NCBI RefSeq assembly: GCF_011764565.1
Contig: NZ_AP022871.1
Coordinates: forward strand, 6,448,320-6,512,319
DNA from: Phytohabitans suffuscus
GTDB lineage: Bacteria > Actinomycetota > Actinomycetes > Mycobacteriales > Micromonosporaceae
DNA length: 64,000 nt
Direction of reading: 5' to 3'
In this document: in pieces, positions 45,590 through 56,575 of the stretch
Layout: every line of letters starts with the position of its first letter
Position numbering within the stretch: position 1 is the stretch's first letter
The notes under the pieces: model-generated
The model's database searches: none
Told to the model about the DNA's origin: nothing
What the model saw: the letters and a program-made list of their open reading frames with translations, nothing else
Translations under genes and position numbers: made by a program

Positions 45590-48500
45590 TCACTCGGACC
45601 AGGAGGGCTGGTCGGGTGGGGCTGGTAGGGGCAGGGCGACCAGTTCGTCGTGATAGGCCCGCCGGTCGGCGGCGTCCGGGGCGGCGCGGGCGAGCAGCCG
45701 CAGCGCCTCGGCCTGGCCCAGCGGATACGAGCACTCCCGGTGCACCGCCAACGCCTGCTCGCCGTGGCGTACGGCGTTGGCGGCGTCGCCCTGGTCGTGG
45801 CAGATCTGGGCCATCGTGGTGCGCACCTGGCCCTCGACCACCCGGTACCCGCATTCGGTGGCCAGCCGCAGCGCCTCCTCGGCGTACCGCCAGGCGGTTT
45901 CGAGGTCGCCGAGGCCGCGGCTGGCGGCGGCCAGCCCGGCCAGGGCGATCACCGCGGGCGACCGCTCGTCGGTGCGCCGGGCCAGCTCCAGCGCCCGCAG
46001 ATGCTCGCGCACCGCCTCCTGGTGCCGTCCCTGCCGGTGGTACAGCGAGGCCAGCGTGTTGCGGCAGTTGGCCTGATGCCAGTTGTCGCCGAGCTGATGG
46101 GCCAGGTCGAGGGCGGCGTACGCCACGCGTTCCGCCTCGGCGAGGTCGCCCATGTCCCGGCGCACGGCGGCCAAGGCGTTGAGCGCGTCCGCCTGCGACA
46201 ACCGGTTGTCCGTATCGCGGCCGCGCGCCGTCGCGCCGTTCAGGTGGGCCAGCGCCTCCGGCCAGCGCCCGAGCAGGTGATACGCGGTCCCGAGATGGCT
46301 CAGAGCGTTCGACTCCCCGGTTAGCTCGCCCGCTTCCTGGAACCCCTGGAGCGCCTCGGTGGCCTGGCGCAGCGCCTCGTGCGGGCGTCCCTGATCAAGG
46401 AGGATGAGGGTCAGGTTGGTCTGGGTGGTCGCCCGACCGCTCGTCTCGCGGATGCGCTCCAGGATCTCCAGAGCGCGCCGGTACACGTCGGCGCCCTGGG
46501 AGAGCTGCCCGGAGCGCCAGCAGATCGTTCCGAGGGTGCCGTAGGCGACGGCCTCGGCCTGCGGCCAGCCGGCCTCGTTGGCGAGCGCGGCCATCCGTAC
46601 GGCGTGTTCGGTGGCCTCCTGGTAGCGGTTCTGCCGGGTGGCGGCCGCCGCGAGGCAGAGTTCCATCGCCGCCTGGCCGGGCAGGTCGGCGGCGCGTGCG
46701 GCGGCGCGCCGTCCGGCCAGCGCGGCGGCGCCCAGCTCGGACGTGTGGCCGCGGATGGCGAGGTAGCCGCGCAGCCCATTGGTGATGTGCCAGGCGACGC
46801 CGCCCGGGCCGGCGTCGGCGACGTACGCGACGATGGCCACCGCGTTGCGGTACTCGTCGGCGAGCCAGGCCACCGCCTCGGCCTGCCCGGCGAAGGTGGC
46901 CGGTGGCCGCCGGGTGCGCCGGGGCAGCCGGATCATGCTCGGGTACACCAGGTCGGCGCCGCCGTCGATGTGGCACTGGTACCAGTCGTAGAGGCGGGTG
47001 AGCGCCGCCTCCCGCTCCCCGGCCGGCTCCTCGGCCTCGGCCCGTTCCACCGCGTAGAGCCGCAGCAGGTCGTGGAAGGCGTACCGGCCCGGTGCGAGCG
47101 GTACGAGCAGGTGGGCGGAGGCGAGCCGGGCCAGCGTCCGGCCGGTCACCGCCGGTTCGGCACCGGCGAGGTCGGCCGCGGAGAGGGCCGTGACGGTGCG
47201 GACCGGGGCCAGGCCGAGAAGCCGGAACAGCCGCCGCTCGTGCGGGGTGAGGGTGGCGTACGAGAGGTCGAACGCCACCCGGACGGCCGCCTGGGGATCG
47301 CCTTCGATTCCCAGCGTGTCGAGCCGGTTGTCGTGCAGCCGGGCGAGGTAACCACCGACGCCGCCCTGGGCGTCGGCGATCGAGGCCGCGGCGATCCGCA
47401 GTGCCAGCGGCAGGTGGGCACAGGCGGCGGCGAGCCGGCCGACGGCCGCGGCCTCGGTCGTGGGAAGCTCGCCGGGCAGGACCCGCGACAGCAGTGCCCG
47501 GGACTCGTGTGGAGCAAGGACGTCGAGGTCGACGCGGCGCACGCCGTCCACCGCGACCATGCCGCTCAGCCGGTCCCGGCTGGTGAGCAGCACATGGCAG
47601 CCAGGGCTGCCGGGCAGCAGCGGCCGGATCTGCTCGGGCCCGCCGGCGTTGTCGAGCAGGACCAGCATCCGCCGGCCGGCCATCAGGGTCCGGTACATCC
47701 CGGTCGCCTGGTCCGGATCGGACGGTACCTTTTCCGGCGCCACGCCTAGCGCGTGCAGGAAGCCGGCCAGTGCCTCGATTGGCCGGACCGGGGTACGCAG
47801 CGAGTAGCCGTGCAGGTTGACGTAGAGCTGGCCGTCGGGAAAGTGGTGCCGGTTGCGGTGCGACCAGCGCACCGCCAGGGCGGTCTTGCCCACGCCCGCC
47901 ATGCCGGTCACGGCCACCACCGTCGCCGCGGTCGCGTCACCCGTCCAGGTATCGGCGTCGAGCTGGGCCAGCGCGGCGGCGCGGCCGGTGAACGCGACGA
48001 CGTCGGCCGGCAACTGCGCCGGGACGGGCGAGCCATCGGCCGGCCCCGTGGCCGCGGGTGGCGGATGCGCGCCGGGCGCGGACCTGGAGCGGCTGACCGG
48101 TACCTCCTGGCGCAGCACCCGAAGATGGGCCTCGCGCAGCTCGGCGCCGGGTTCGACGCCGAGCTGCTCGGCGAGCCGGGTCCGCAGGTCGGCGAAGAGC
48201 CGTAACGCCTCCCCCTGCTGGCCGGTGGCGGCGAGGGCGAGGACGAGCCGGGCGTGCAGCCCTTCGTGGAACGGCGCGTCCAGGGCGACGGCGCGCAGTT
48301 GCGGGACCGTTTCCTCGGGTGGCCGAGGCCGGCTCCCAGGTCGGCGAGGGTGAGCGCGGCGGCGATCCGCTGCTGCCGCAACGCCACCACCGCCGGGTGG
48401 TGCTGTAGCCGGGCGTCGAGGTCCGCCAGCACCGGCCCGCGCCACAGCGCCAGCGCCTTCGTGATGTCCCGCAGAGCGGCCTCGGCCTCGCCGCGCGCCT

Positions 48501-49053
48501 GGGCGGTGCCGGCCCGCGCGACGAACCCGGCGAAGCGCGCGGCGTCGGTCTGGTCCGGACCGCACCGCAGCAGGTAACCCGCGGCGGTACGCACGATCGG
48601 GCCCGGGTGGGGGCCGTCGGCGGCCGGGGCGAGCACCTTGCGCAGCCGGGCGACGTAGGTGTGGATCAGCCCCGCGTAGCTGTCCGGCGGCGCGTCGCCC
48701 CACAGCGCCTCGATCAGCTCGCCGCGCGGAACGGCCCGGTTGGCCTGGAGCGCGAGCACCGCCAGCAGGACCCGCTGGCGGGCCGACTCGATCTGGAGGC
48801 GAGCCGCGTTGACGGACACCGAGAACGGGCCGAGCAGGTGCACCTCGAACGACGGCTGGGGCGGGGTGGCGTCCGACAACCCCAGCACGGCGGCGAGCCG
48901 CTCGACCGAGTCCCGGCGCGGGTGACGCACACGGCCGTGTTCGATGTCCCGGACAGCGCGTACGCTGACCTGGGCCCGCCGGGCCAGCTCCTCCTGACTG
49001 AGGCCGGCCGCGACACGAAGCGACCGGAGTCGATCGACCAGCCCGCCCGTCAT
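45590..49053 (-). CDS. XRE-SARP-NB-ARC-TPR regulator (AfsR-like), one frameshift
   Basis: A very large regulator, about 1150 residues. XRE helix-turn-helix (AAGLSQEELARRAQVSVRAV, residues 10-60), an OmpR-type winged helix and BTAD (FEVHLLGPFSVSVNAARLQI near 70; ELIEALWGDAPPDSYAGLIH; LRAVALDAPFHEGLHARLVL), NB-ARC ATPase (VAVTGMAGVGKTALAVRWSH near 47890; MLVLLDNAGGPEQIRPLLPG) and C-terminal TPRs (AESALNALAAVRRDMGDLAE-like repeats). A missing base near the G3 run at 48317-48319 shifts the frame in the BTAD. Start ATG 49053, ribosome-binding site AGGGGGAC. It could control the eCIS genes. Confidence 0.85.
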
Positions 49054-49281
49054 CTGTCCCCCTGGTGACGGAGCCGAACGACACAACCGGCGGTTGTGCC
49101 CCGGCAGTTCGGTACAGATTCTGCCGGCTCCACGGCGCAAAGACCAACCGCGACCGCGGTGTCCCGGCGTCGCCGCACGTCAAGGGCGCGGCGACGGAGT
49201 GTCGCCGGGCGATGGTGGCCGGACCGGCCGTACAGCACCCGTACAGGCGGGTGGCGGCTCGCCGGCCATACCGTTGGCGGC
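49054..49281. promoter_or_regulatory. Divergent promoter region between two large regulators
   Basis: A 228-bp gap between divergent genes (AfsR-like left, LAL/BTAD-like right). GGTACAGATTC and the CCATACC stretch near 49265 are possible -10 elements. No clear operator repeats were found. Confidence 0.35.
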
Positions 49282-51589
49282 ATGGGAGCGGGTGGGCAAG
49301 TGTCGACAGTGGACGTTGGTGCCGGTGGTGGTCTCATGAGCCGTCCCCGGCTGCTCGACCGGGTCCGCGCCACCGTCTCGGGGCGGTCGGCGCGGGTGGT
49401 CGTGGTGGGACCGCCCGGCTCCGGCAAGACCGTGCTGCTGCGCCAGGCCGAAGCGGCGTCGCGCGCCGAGGGCGAGGTGGTGGCGTGGTACACGGCGGAC
49501 CGGACGGACCGGACAGCCGAGGTGGTGCTCGCGGCGATCGGCACCGTGCTGGCCCGGGCGACCGGTGCCCGGCCCCGCTGGGTACAGAACCCACGCGACC
49601 TGGTCGACCTGCTGGCCGACCAGGCGCGGCCGGTGACTCTGGTGGTGGACGACGCGCACCTGCTGACCGGTTCCGCCGTCGAGGTGGTGCCGCGCCTGGC
49701 GGACCTCCTGCCGCCCTACGCACGGCTGGCCGTCGCTGGGCGGCAGGAGGCGCCCGGGTGGGCCCGGCTGCACCTGTCCGGACCGGTGGTCCGGCTCGAC
49801 GCCGACGACCTGCGGTTCCAGCTGTCCGAAGTGGAGGAACTCGTCGCGCTGGACGGTGACGAGACCGCGCTGCTGGCCCAGCGCACCGAGGGCTGGGCGG
49901 CCGGGCTGCGGCTGTTCCAGCTCGGTACGGCCAGCTGGCGCCCGGAGGACCGGCGCCGGTTGCTCGACGGCGCGTGGCACTCGCTGCCGCTGCTGCGCCA
50001 GTACTTCACCGCGAACGTGCTGGACGAGCTATCCGCCGAGGAACGGGACTTCCTGGTCGGCACCAGCGTCCTGCCGTGGCTCTGCGCGCCTTGGTGCGAC
50101 GCGCTGCTCGGCCGCTTCGACAGTGCCCGCCTGCTCGACGAGCTGGTGGAGCGGAACATGTTCGTCACGCTCACCGACAGGCGCTCCGGCCGGTACCGGT
50201 GCCATCCGCTGCTGCGCGACCACCTGACGGCCGAGCTGGGCCGGCGGCTGCAGCCCAGCGAGCGCCGGGCCCGGTACCGGCGGGCCGGCCAGCTCCTGGA
50301 GTCCGCCGGGGCGGAGCCGGCGCTGCGGCGGGAGGCGTTACGGGCGTACGCCCACGCGGGCGACCTGTGGGCCACCGCCCGGCTGACCCCCGCGTCGTGG
50401 TCGGAGGTCGTCGAGCCGGCTCGCGCCGGCGGGGACGCCGCCGTCCAGCCGCCGGTCCGTCCGGCGCCGGAGAGGGGCGCCATCCCGTGGAAGGCCGATG
50501 CGCTGGGGCGCTGGGGCGCTGCGGGGCACGGCGGAGGACCTGGCCGCCGCTGAGGCCGTCGTGGCCGCCCGGCGTGCGCGCGGCGACCGGTGGGGCGAGC
50601 TGATGGCCGGGGCCGCGGTGGCCGCCGGCCGGTGGCGCCAGGCCAAGGACTACCCGGATATGGACATGGCGGCCGCCGAGGAGGCGCTGCGGCGCTGCGC
50701 CGGCAACGCGGCGGAGCTCGGCGCGACCGTCCTCGCGGCATGGGCGCGTGCGGCGCGGACCAGGCTGGCCCGCCGCGGCGCCGGCACCCCGGCGACCACT
50801 GTGGAGCACGGTGTCCCCGCGACCACTGTGGAGCACGGTGTCCCCGCGGCGCGCCGGGACGGCACCGACGGGGTGGCCGCTGTCACCGCCCGCTGCCTCG
50901 GCCGCTTCGACCTGGCCGTCTCCGGGCAGCGCGTGTACTGGTCGACGCTGCGGCCGAAGGCCCGCTCGCTGCTGCGGCTGCTGACCATGCGGGACGGCCG
51001 CCGGGTGCACGTGGAGACGCTGTACGAGCGGCTGTGGCCGGACCTCGCCCCGGACGCCGCCCGTCACAACCTGCACGTCGCCGTCTCGTCGGTACGGCGG
51101 GTGCTCGCCCCGCTGCCCACCGGCCCGTACCCGTCGGCGTTGCGGCGGGACGCCGAGGCGTACCTGCTGGAGCTGCCCGACTCCGCCGACCACGACCTGC
51201 GCCGGTTCACCGCCGCTCTCGCCCGGTGGCGGGAGATCCGGTCGACCGCCCCGCCGCACACGCTCGCCGTGCTGCTGCGCGAGGCGCTCACCACGTACAC
51301 CGGTGAGCTGTTGCCCGAGGAGGGTTCGGCCGAGTGGATCGTCGAGGAGCGGGCCTTCGTCCGGCAGGAGGCAGCCGATGCCGCGGCCGCCCTCGCCACC
51401 GCCGAACTGGCCATGGGGCAGACCGCCGCGGCGGTCGAGACCTGCCGGCGAGGGCTGAGCGTCGACCGGCTGCACGACCCGCTCTGGCGGCTGCTCGTGG
51501 AGGCGTACCTGCGCTGCGGTGACCGCGCCGCCGCGGACCGGGCGAGCGCAGGCTACCAGTCCGTCCTCGCCGAGCTCGGGGTGCGGTGA
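49282..51589 (+). CDS. LAL/BTAD-type regulator with ATPase, split by a frame change
   Basis: N-terminal P-loop ATPase (MalT/LAL-like): RVVVVGPPGSGKTVLLRQAE near residue 45 and LVVDDAHLLTGSAVEVVPRL (Walker B) near 120, followed by a helical region ending near 50550. The next frame then carries an OmpR-type winged helix (LYERLWPDLAPDAARHNLHV) and a BTAD domain (LRRFTAALARWREIRSTAPP; LRCGDRAAADRASAGYQSVL) to 51589. The frame changes at a GCGCTGGG tandem (50500-50523); restoring one 8-bp unit would join the frames. ATG 49282, GTG 49300 and ATG 49336 are possible starts. Alternatively ATG 50498 begins a separate BTAD protein. Confidence 0.75.
50500..50523 (+). repeat. 8-bp tandem repeat at the regulator frame break
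   Basis: GCGCTGGG twice, then GCGCTGCG, in the coding sequence exactly where the reading frame shifts. Changing copy number by one unit changes the frame, a slippage-prone layout. Confidence 0.6.
50792..50845 (+). repeat. 27-bp in-frame direct repeat
   Basis: Two perfect tandem copies of a 27-bp unit, encoding ATTVEHGVP twice. Being a multiple of three, it keeps the frame. It lies in the linker between the ATPase and BTAD parts of the regulator. Confidence 0.85.
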
Positions 51590-51694
51590 GCCGGCCCGGC
51601 GTGCGGCGGTTGCTCGATCGGGCAGTATCGCCGGACCGCGGACCGGCCTACGTGGACCCGCCGGATCCCGGGCTGTGCTGGTGTAGTGCCAGAC

Positions 51695-54382
51695 ATGCGC
51701 TTTCGTCGCCGGGCCGGCCTCGTCGTCACCGTACCCAGCCTGCTCGCCGCCGTGGTGCTCGTCCACGTCCACCCGGCCGACGCGGCGCGGCAGTACCGCT
51801 ACGCGCTCGTGTCCGACTTTCCCGCCGGTACCTTCCCCACCGATACCGAAGCGGCGGTGGAGAGCGCGGGCGGTGAGCTCGCCGACGGCGGCCGATGGGT
51901 CGTCTTCCAGGCGCGGCCGGCCGGCGGCCCGTGGCGGGTCTTCGTCCGGGACCTCGCCGGCTCCCGGACGGTGCCGCTCAGCGGGGCGGACGAGCCCGAC
52001 GCCACCGCGCCGAGCATCACGGCCGACGGCCGGCTCGTGAGCTACGTATCCTCCACATCGGACGGTACGCGAACGGTGGTGGTGGACCGGGACACCGACG
52101 CGGACGGCGTGCTGGACGAGCCCGGCGGCACCGCCCGGTACACCGTGACGCCGGGCGTGGCGGGCCTGCCTTACCAGCGCCTTCCGGAGTGCGCGCCGAT
52201 GCTCGGCGGCTACGAGCCGGCGGCGGTGTGCCCACCACGGCTCGCGGCCGGTGGCCAGGCGATCGCGTTGCCGGTCGAGGTCACACCTGACGCGCCGCTG
52301 CTGCGCTTCCACGAGATCGTCGAGGGGGTCGCCACCGCCGCCCCCACCACCCTTGTCGACTTCGGCGCCGCCACCGGTGGCACCGTCGAGCGCACGATCC
52401 AGATCCAGTTCACCGGCTCCGGTCCACTGTCGCTGGCTACCGGCACCGGCTCCGCGTTCACCGTCACGGGCACCACCTGTACGGCGACGGCCTGCACCGT
52501 GGCGGTGGCCTTCCGCGGCGCGGTGTGCGGCCCGGAGGGCCCGGCGACCCGCTTCGGAACGCTGACCGCCCGCGGCGGCGCCGACGGCGTCTACGGTGAG
52601 CTCGGGCTCGTCGCCGACTGCGTCACCGGCCCGTCCGGCCCGACCACGCCGGCGGACTGCGCCGACCGGTCCGCCGCCGGACCGTTCCCCGTCGACGTGA
52701 CCCCGCCGGCCGATGTGGACAGTCCGGGCAGCGCCCGGGTCGGGACGGTCGACGCGGCCGAGCCGCTCCTGGTCTCGGTGCGCGTCGGCAACCTCACCGC
52801 ATCCGCCCAGCCGGTCGTGGCGCACACCGCCCGCCCGTGCGACTTTCTCCTCGTCCAGCCGGAGACGCCGCAGGACGGTCCCGCGCCCTGCCAGCTCGGC
52901 GTGGCGCTGCCCGTCGAGCAGACCTGCACCGCGTACATCCTGGTCGCGCCCGCCGCGGCGGGACGGATGACCGGCTCGCTGGCGGTCGGGGCGACGACCG
53001 TGTGGCGGCTGCACGGCTCGGCGACCCGGCACCTGACGGTCGTCCGTACCGACCCCACCGGCCGCGGCCGGTTCACCGGCTCGGCGGTCGTGGCCAGCCT
53101 GGCCACCGGCGGCGCGCACCTCGACGGGCGGCAGATGGCGATCTCGGCGGACGGCACCGCGCTCGCCTTCGTGTCCCGGGACCGGGTCGACGGCCGGCCG
53201 CCGGACCCGTCCGCCGGGACCGGCGCGCAGGTGTACCTGTCCGTGCGTGACCCGGCCGGCGGCGTGGCCACCGGTACGGTCACCGTGCCGCCCGGCGGTA
53301 CCGGGGTGCTGGCCGACGCCGCCAGCCCGAGCATCTCCGCCGACGGCGCCCGCGTCGCGTTCGCCGCGGACGCCGGCGGTGGGCACCAGGTCTACGTACA
53401 CGACGTGGGCAGCGGCGCCACCGTGCTGGTCTCCCGCCGCTCCGGCACCGGCCCGGTAACCGGCGGCGACTCGTTCAGCGAGGCACCCGACCTGTCGGCC
53501 GACGGCACCACCGTCGGCTACGTCTCGGCCGCCGGCGACCTGGCGGATCCGCCGCTGGACACCGGCGCGCGGCGGGTCTACATCCGCTACCTCGAACCTG
53601 ACCTCCGCGGCGACTTCGGCGTGACCGAGCGGGTCACCGAGGTCCCGGCGAACCGGGTGAGCATCGACCGGCACGGCCGGCGGACCGCCTTCACCGCCGC
53701 CGAACCGCTGCTCGCCGGGGACGACGACGAGACCGACGATGTCTACCTGCTGTGGCGTGACGCCGACCTGTCCGTCACCCCCACCGGCGTGGACCTGGGA
53801 TCCGTCGCGGTGGGCCAGAGCGGGGCACCCGTGACGGTGACCCTCGACAACGCCGGACCAGGTCCGCTGGCGGTCGAGGCGGTCGCCGTCGACGGACCGT
53901 TCCGGCTGGTCGTCGACGGCTGTCTCGGGCGGGTACTCGGCGGCGAGGAGTCCTGCGCGGTACAGGTCGTGTTCACGCCCGCGGATGCTGGACCGGCGAC
54001 CGGGGTGCTGCGGTTCACCACCGAGGGGGACCTCGTGGCGGGCGACACCACGGTCCAGCTGACCGGCACCGGCCTCGCCGCACCGGCCGCCGTCATCACG
54101 TACCGGCCGGACGTGGTCGTCAACGGTCAGGTGACCCGGGTGACCGGGGCCGGGCTGCCGCCCAACCGCACGGTTACGCTGCGCTGGCAGCCCGGCGGCC
54201 GGGAGTTGGTCGTCGCCACCGACGCCGCGGGGCGGTTCAGCCTCGACATGGTGATTCTCGACGGTCAGGTCCCCGGACAGTACCGGCTGGTCGCGTTCGC
54301 CGAAGACGGGCCGCTGGCGACCGGCGGGGTGCTGCTCCTGGTGCCCGGCACGGCGCAGCCGCCGGACTTCGTACGCCGCTGA
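51695..54382 (+). CDS. Secreted beta-propeller/Ig-like protein linked to eCIS
   Basis: About 895 residues with an N-terminal signal peptide (RRRAGLVVTVPSLLAAVVLV, cleavage after HPADA). Several TolB/PD40-like propeller repeats are seen (DATAPSITADGRLVSYVSST; QMAISADGTALAFVSRDRVD; ASPSISADGARVAFAADAGG; APDLSADGTTVGYVSAAGD). A choice-of-anchor-D/HYDIN-like Ig domain follows (DLGSVAVGQSGAPVTVTLDN) with another earlier. It starts at ATG 51695 or GTG 51686. It is exported, and similar HYDIN-family proteins accompany Streptomyces eCIS loci. It may bind the outer particle or a cell-wall receptor. Confidence 0.8.
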   Translation: MRFRRRAGLVVTVPSLLAAVVLVHVHPADAARQYRYALVSDFPAGTFPTDTEAAVESAGGELADGGRWVVFQARPAGGPWRVFVRDLAGSRTVPLSGADEPDATAPSITADGRLVSYVSSTSDGTRTVVVDRDTDADGVLDEPGGTARYTVTPGVAGLPYQRLPECAPMLGGYEPAAVCPPRLAAGGQAIALPVEVTPDAPLLRFHEIVEGVATAAPTTLVDFGAATGGTVERTIQIQFTGSGPLSLATGTGSAFTVTGTTCTATACTVAVAFRGAVCGPEGPATRFGTLTARGGADGVYGELGLVADCVTGPSGPTTPADCADRSAAGPFPVDVTPPADVDSPGSARVGTVDAAEPLLVSVRVGNLTASAQPVVAHTARPCDFLLVQPETPQDGPAPCQLGVALPVEQTCTAYILVAPAAAGRMTGSLAVGATTVWRLHGSATRHLTVVRTDPTGRGRFTGSAVVASLATGGAHLDGRQMAISADGTALAFVSRDRVDGRPPDPSAGTGAQVYLSVRDPAGGVATGTVTVPPGGTGVLADAASPSISADGARVAFAADAGGGHQVYVHDVGSGATVLVSRRSGTGPVTGGDSFSEAPDLSADGTTVGYVSAAGDLADPPLDTGARRVYIRYLEPDLRGDFGVTERVTEVPANRVSIDRHGRRTAFTAAEPLLAGDDDETDDVYLLWRDADLSVTPTGVDLGSVAVGQSGAPVTVTLDNAGPGPLAVEAVAVDGPFRLVVDGCLGRVLGGEESCAVQVVFTPADAGPATGVLRFTTEGDLVAGDTTVQLTGTGLAAPAAVITYRPDVVVNGQVTRVTGAGLPPNRTVTLRWQPGGRELVVATDAAGRFSLDMVILDGQVPGQYRLVAFAEDGPLATGGVLLLVPGTAQPPDFVRR

Positions 54383-54538
54383 GCGTCCGCCGGCTGGGGC
54401 GCCTCCGGCCCGTCGAGTCGGGTTCGCGACTTCGCGGCGATTCTGGTCGCTCCGGCGAGCATGCGTTGAGCCGGCGTTAGGCGGTGCGGGCGATCATGCG
54501 GCCACGATGGACCGACCCGAAAGCCCGAGGAAAGCCAG

Positions 54539-55168
54539 ATGAGCGGACGAGCACACGCGTACATCCGTACCCCCGACCCGATTTCCACCGCCGGTGTCAG
54601 CGCGTCGCTGCGCGGCCGCTCCGACATCCAGGTCGTCGGCAACGACGCCGTGACCGCCGGCACGGTCGGCGTCGTGGTGGCGGACCACCTCGACGACCAG
54701 GCACTCGACATGATCAAGGACGTTCGGCGGCTGGGCTGCCTGCGGTTCGTGCTGGTCGCCACGGTCACCACGGACGCGAAGCTGATCCCCGCGGTGGAGC
54801 TCGGCGTGCGCGCCCTGGCCAGCCGGGCCGAGGCGACCGGGCACCGGCTCGCGCAGCTCGTCCTGAGCACTGCGGGGGGCGAGGCGATGCTTCCCGCCGA
54901 CGTGCTGGCCCGGCTCCTCAAGCAGATCAGCCGGCTCCAGCAGACCGTGCTCGCCCCGCGTGGCATCGAGGTCACCGGTCTGTCCACACGGGAGAAGGAG
55001 ATCCTGCGGCTGGTCGCCGAAGGGCTGGACACCCGCGAGATCGCCGGGCGGCTGAGCTACTCCGAACGTACGGTCAAGAACGTCCTGCACGACGTGACGA
55101 CCCGGTTCCAGTTGCGCAACCGCGCCCACGCGGTCGCGTTCGCGGTCCGGGAGGGCCTGATCGTATGA
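54539..55168 (+). CDS. LuxR/NarL-type regulator of the eCIS locus
   Basis: A 209-residue protein. The N-terminal receiver-like region lacks a clear phospho-acceptor Asp set (VVVADHLDDQALDMIKDVRR), and a C-terminal LuxR HTH is at about 140-200 (GLSTREKEILRLVAEGLDTR, then EIAGRLSYSERTVKNVLHDV). LuxR regulators of this type sit at the end of other actinobacterial eCIS clusters. It is coupled by ATGA to the next gene. It is likely an orphan response regulator that controls eCIS expression. Confidence 0.88.
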   Translation: MSGRAHAYIRTPDPISTAGVSASLRGRSDIQVVGNDAVTAGTVGVVVADHLDDQALDMIKDVRRLGCLRFVLVATVTTDAKLIPAVELGVRALASRAEATGHRLAQLVLSTAGGEAMLPADVLARLLKQISRLQQTVLAPRGIEVTGLSTREKEILRLVAEGLDTREIAGRLSYSERTVKNVLHDVTTRFQLRNRAHAVAFAVREGLIV

Positions 55169-56574
55169 ACCGGGATCACTGCCTGGAGGGGCAGCGGACG
55201 GGACCCGATCAGACACCCGTTGGACAGGGACCGGACGCACCCCGCCGGTCGAGACTCATCGACATGAGTCCCCTGATGACGCTGTCGACCACCTCGTTGT
55301 CCGTGAACCCCGGCGAGACCGTCACCTGCGAGCTGCGGATCCGCAACAGCGGCCAGGTCGTCGACCAGTTCCGGCTGGAACCGCTCGGAACCGTGGCGAA
55401 GTGGCTTACCGTCGAGCCCGAACTGCTCAACCTCTTCCCGGGCGAGGAAGGCAGCGCCGTGCTCACCCTGAACCCGCCCCGCTCGCCCGACGTCCCGGCC
55501 GGCCCGACGCCGTTCGCCGTCCGCGCCAGCTCCCGCGAGGCGCCGGAGTGGTCGGAGACGGTTGAGGGGAGCGTGGAGGTGGCACCGTTCACCGACACCA
55601 CCGCCTGGCTGCACCCGCGTACGCTGCGGCGCGGCCGGCGGGGCACGTTCCGGCTCTACGTGGACAACCGGGGCAACCGGTCCATCGAGTCGGAGCTCGC
55701 GGCCCTGGACGTGGACAACCTGCTCACCTTCGCTCTGCGGGAGCGCCGGGTGGTGACCGCGCCCGGTACCGCCTCGGTGGTCAAGCTGCGGGCCAAGGTG
55801 CGCAAGACGTTCGCCAAGGGAGCCGACCAGCTGCGGCCGTTCCAGGTTCTGATACGCCTCGGCGAGGAGGAGCCCATCACCGCGGACGGTGCCCTCAAGC
55901 AGCGGCAGCTCCTGCCCACGTGGCTGGTGCCGGCGCTGGCTGTCACCGCGGCGGCGGCAATGGCGTTCGCCGTGCTCTGGTTCACCACCCTCCGCCCGGT
56001 GCTGAACTCGGCGGCGCGGGCGGAGGAGCGGGCCGAGGCGCTGGCCGAGGAGGTCGAGTCGGTCAAGCAGGAGGCCCAACGCGCCGGTGAGCGGGCCGAG
56101 CAGGCGCAGCGCGCCGCACAGTCCGGATCGGACGGCGCCGGCACGGGGACGGGGACGAACGCGAGCCTGGCCCCTGGACCCGGTACCGGCGACGCCGGGG
56201 CGGCACCACCCGGGACCGAACCGTACGACTTCCGGATCGCCGGCAACGCGGCCGTGGCGGGCGGGTTCCACACCACATCGTTCACGGTGCCCGCCGGGCG
56301 CATCCTCATGGTCACCGACATCGTCCTACAGAACCCGCGCGGCGACTCGGGGCTGCTGCGCGTCCAACGCGGTTCCACGGTGCTGCTCGAGACCGGCCTG
56401 GAGAACTTCCGTGACCTCGATTACCACTTCGTCGAACCGCTCTCCTTCAGCGCCGGGCAGAAGGTGACCCTTGCTGTCGACTGCACCAACGGCGGCGATG
56501 TCGAGTGCACCCCAGCGGTCTACTTCTCGGGCCAGCTACGTCCGGGCCCCTCGCCCACGCCTTCGGGACGCTGA
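55165..56574 (+). CDS. eCIS-linked membrane protein with Ig-like domains and coiled coil
   Basis: A 469-residue protein. Two cytoplasmic Ig-like domains (TTSLSVNPGETVTCELRIRN; TLRRGRRGTFRLYVDNRGNR) precede a transmembrane helix near 255-275 (LVPALAVTAAAAMAFAVLWF), an E/A-rich coiled coil (EERAEALAEEVESVKQEAQR) and a C-terminal beta-rich domain (TSFTVPAGRILMVTDIVLQN). It starts at ATG 55165. Similar proteins accompany Streptomyces-type eCIS genes and could anchor the particle or a sensor at the membrane. Confidence 0.8.
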   Translation: MNRDHCLEGQRTGPDQTPVGQGPDAPRRSRLIDMSPLMTLSTTSLSVNPGETVTCELRIRNSGQVVDQFRLEPLGTVAKWLTVEPELLNLFPGEEGSAVLTLNPPRSPDVPAGPTPFAVRASSREAPEWSETVEGSVEVAPFTDTTAWLHPRTLRRGRRGTFRLYVDNRGNRSIESELAALDVDNLLTFALRERRVVTAPGTASVVKLRAKVRKTFAKGADQLRPFQVLIRLGEEEPITADGALKQRQLLPTWLVPALAVTAAAAMAFAVLWFTTLRPVLNSAARAEERAEALAEEVESVKQEAQRAGERAEQAQRAAQSGSDGAGTGTGTNASLAPGPGTGDAGAAPPGTEPYDFRIAGNAAVAGGFHTTSFTVPAGRILMVTDIVLQNPRGDSGLLRVQRGSTVLLETGLENFRDLDYHFVEPLSFSAGQKVTLAVDCTNGGDVECTPAVYFSGQLRPGPSPTPSGR

Positions 56575-56575
56575 G

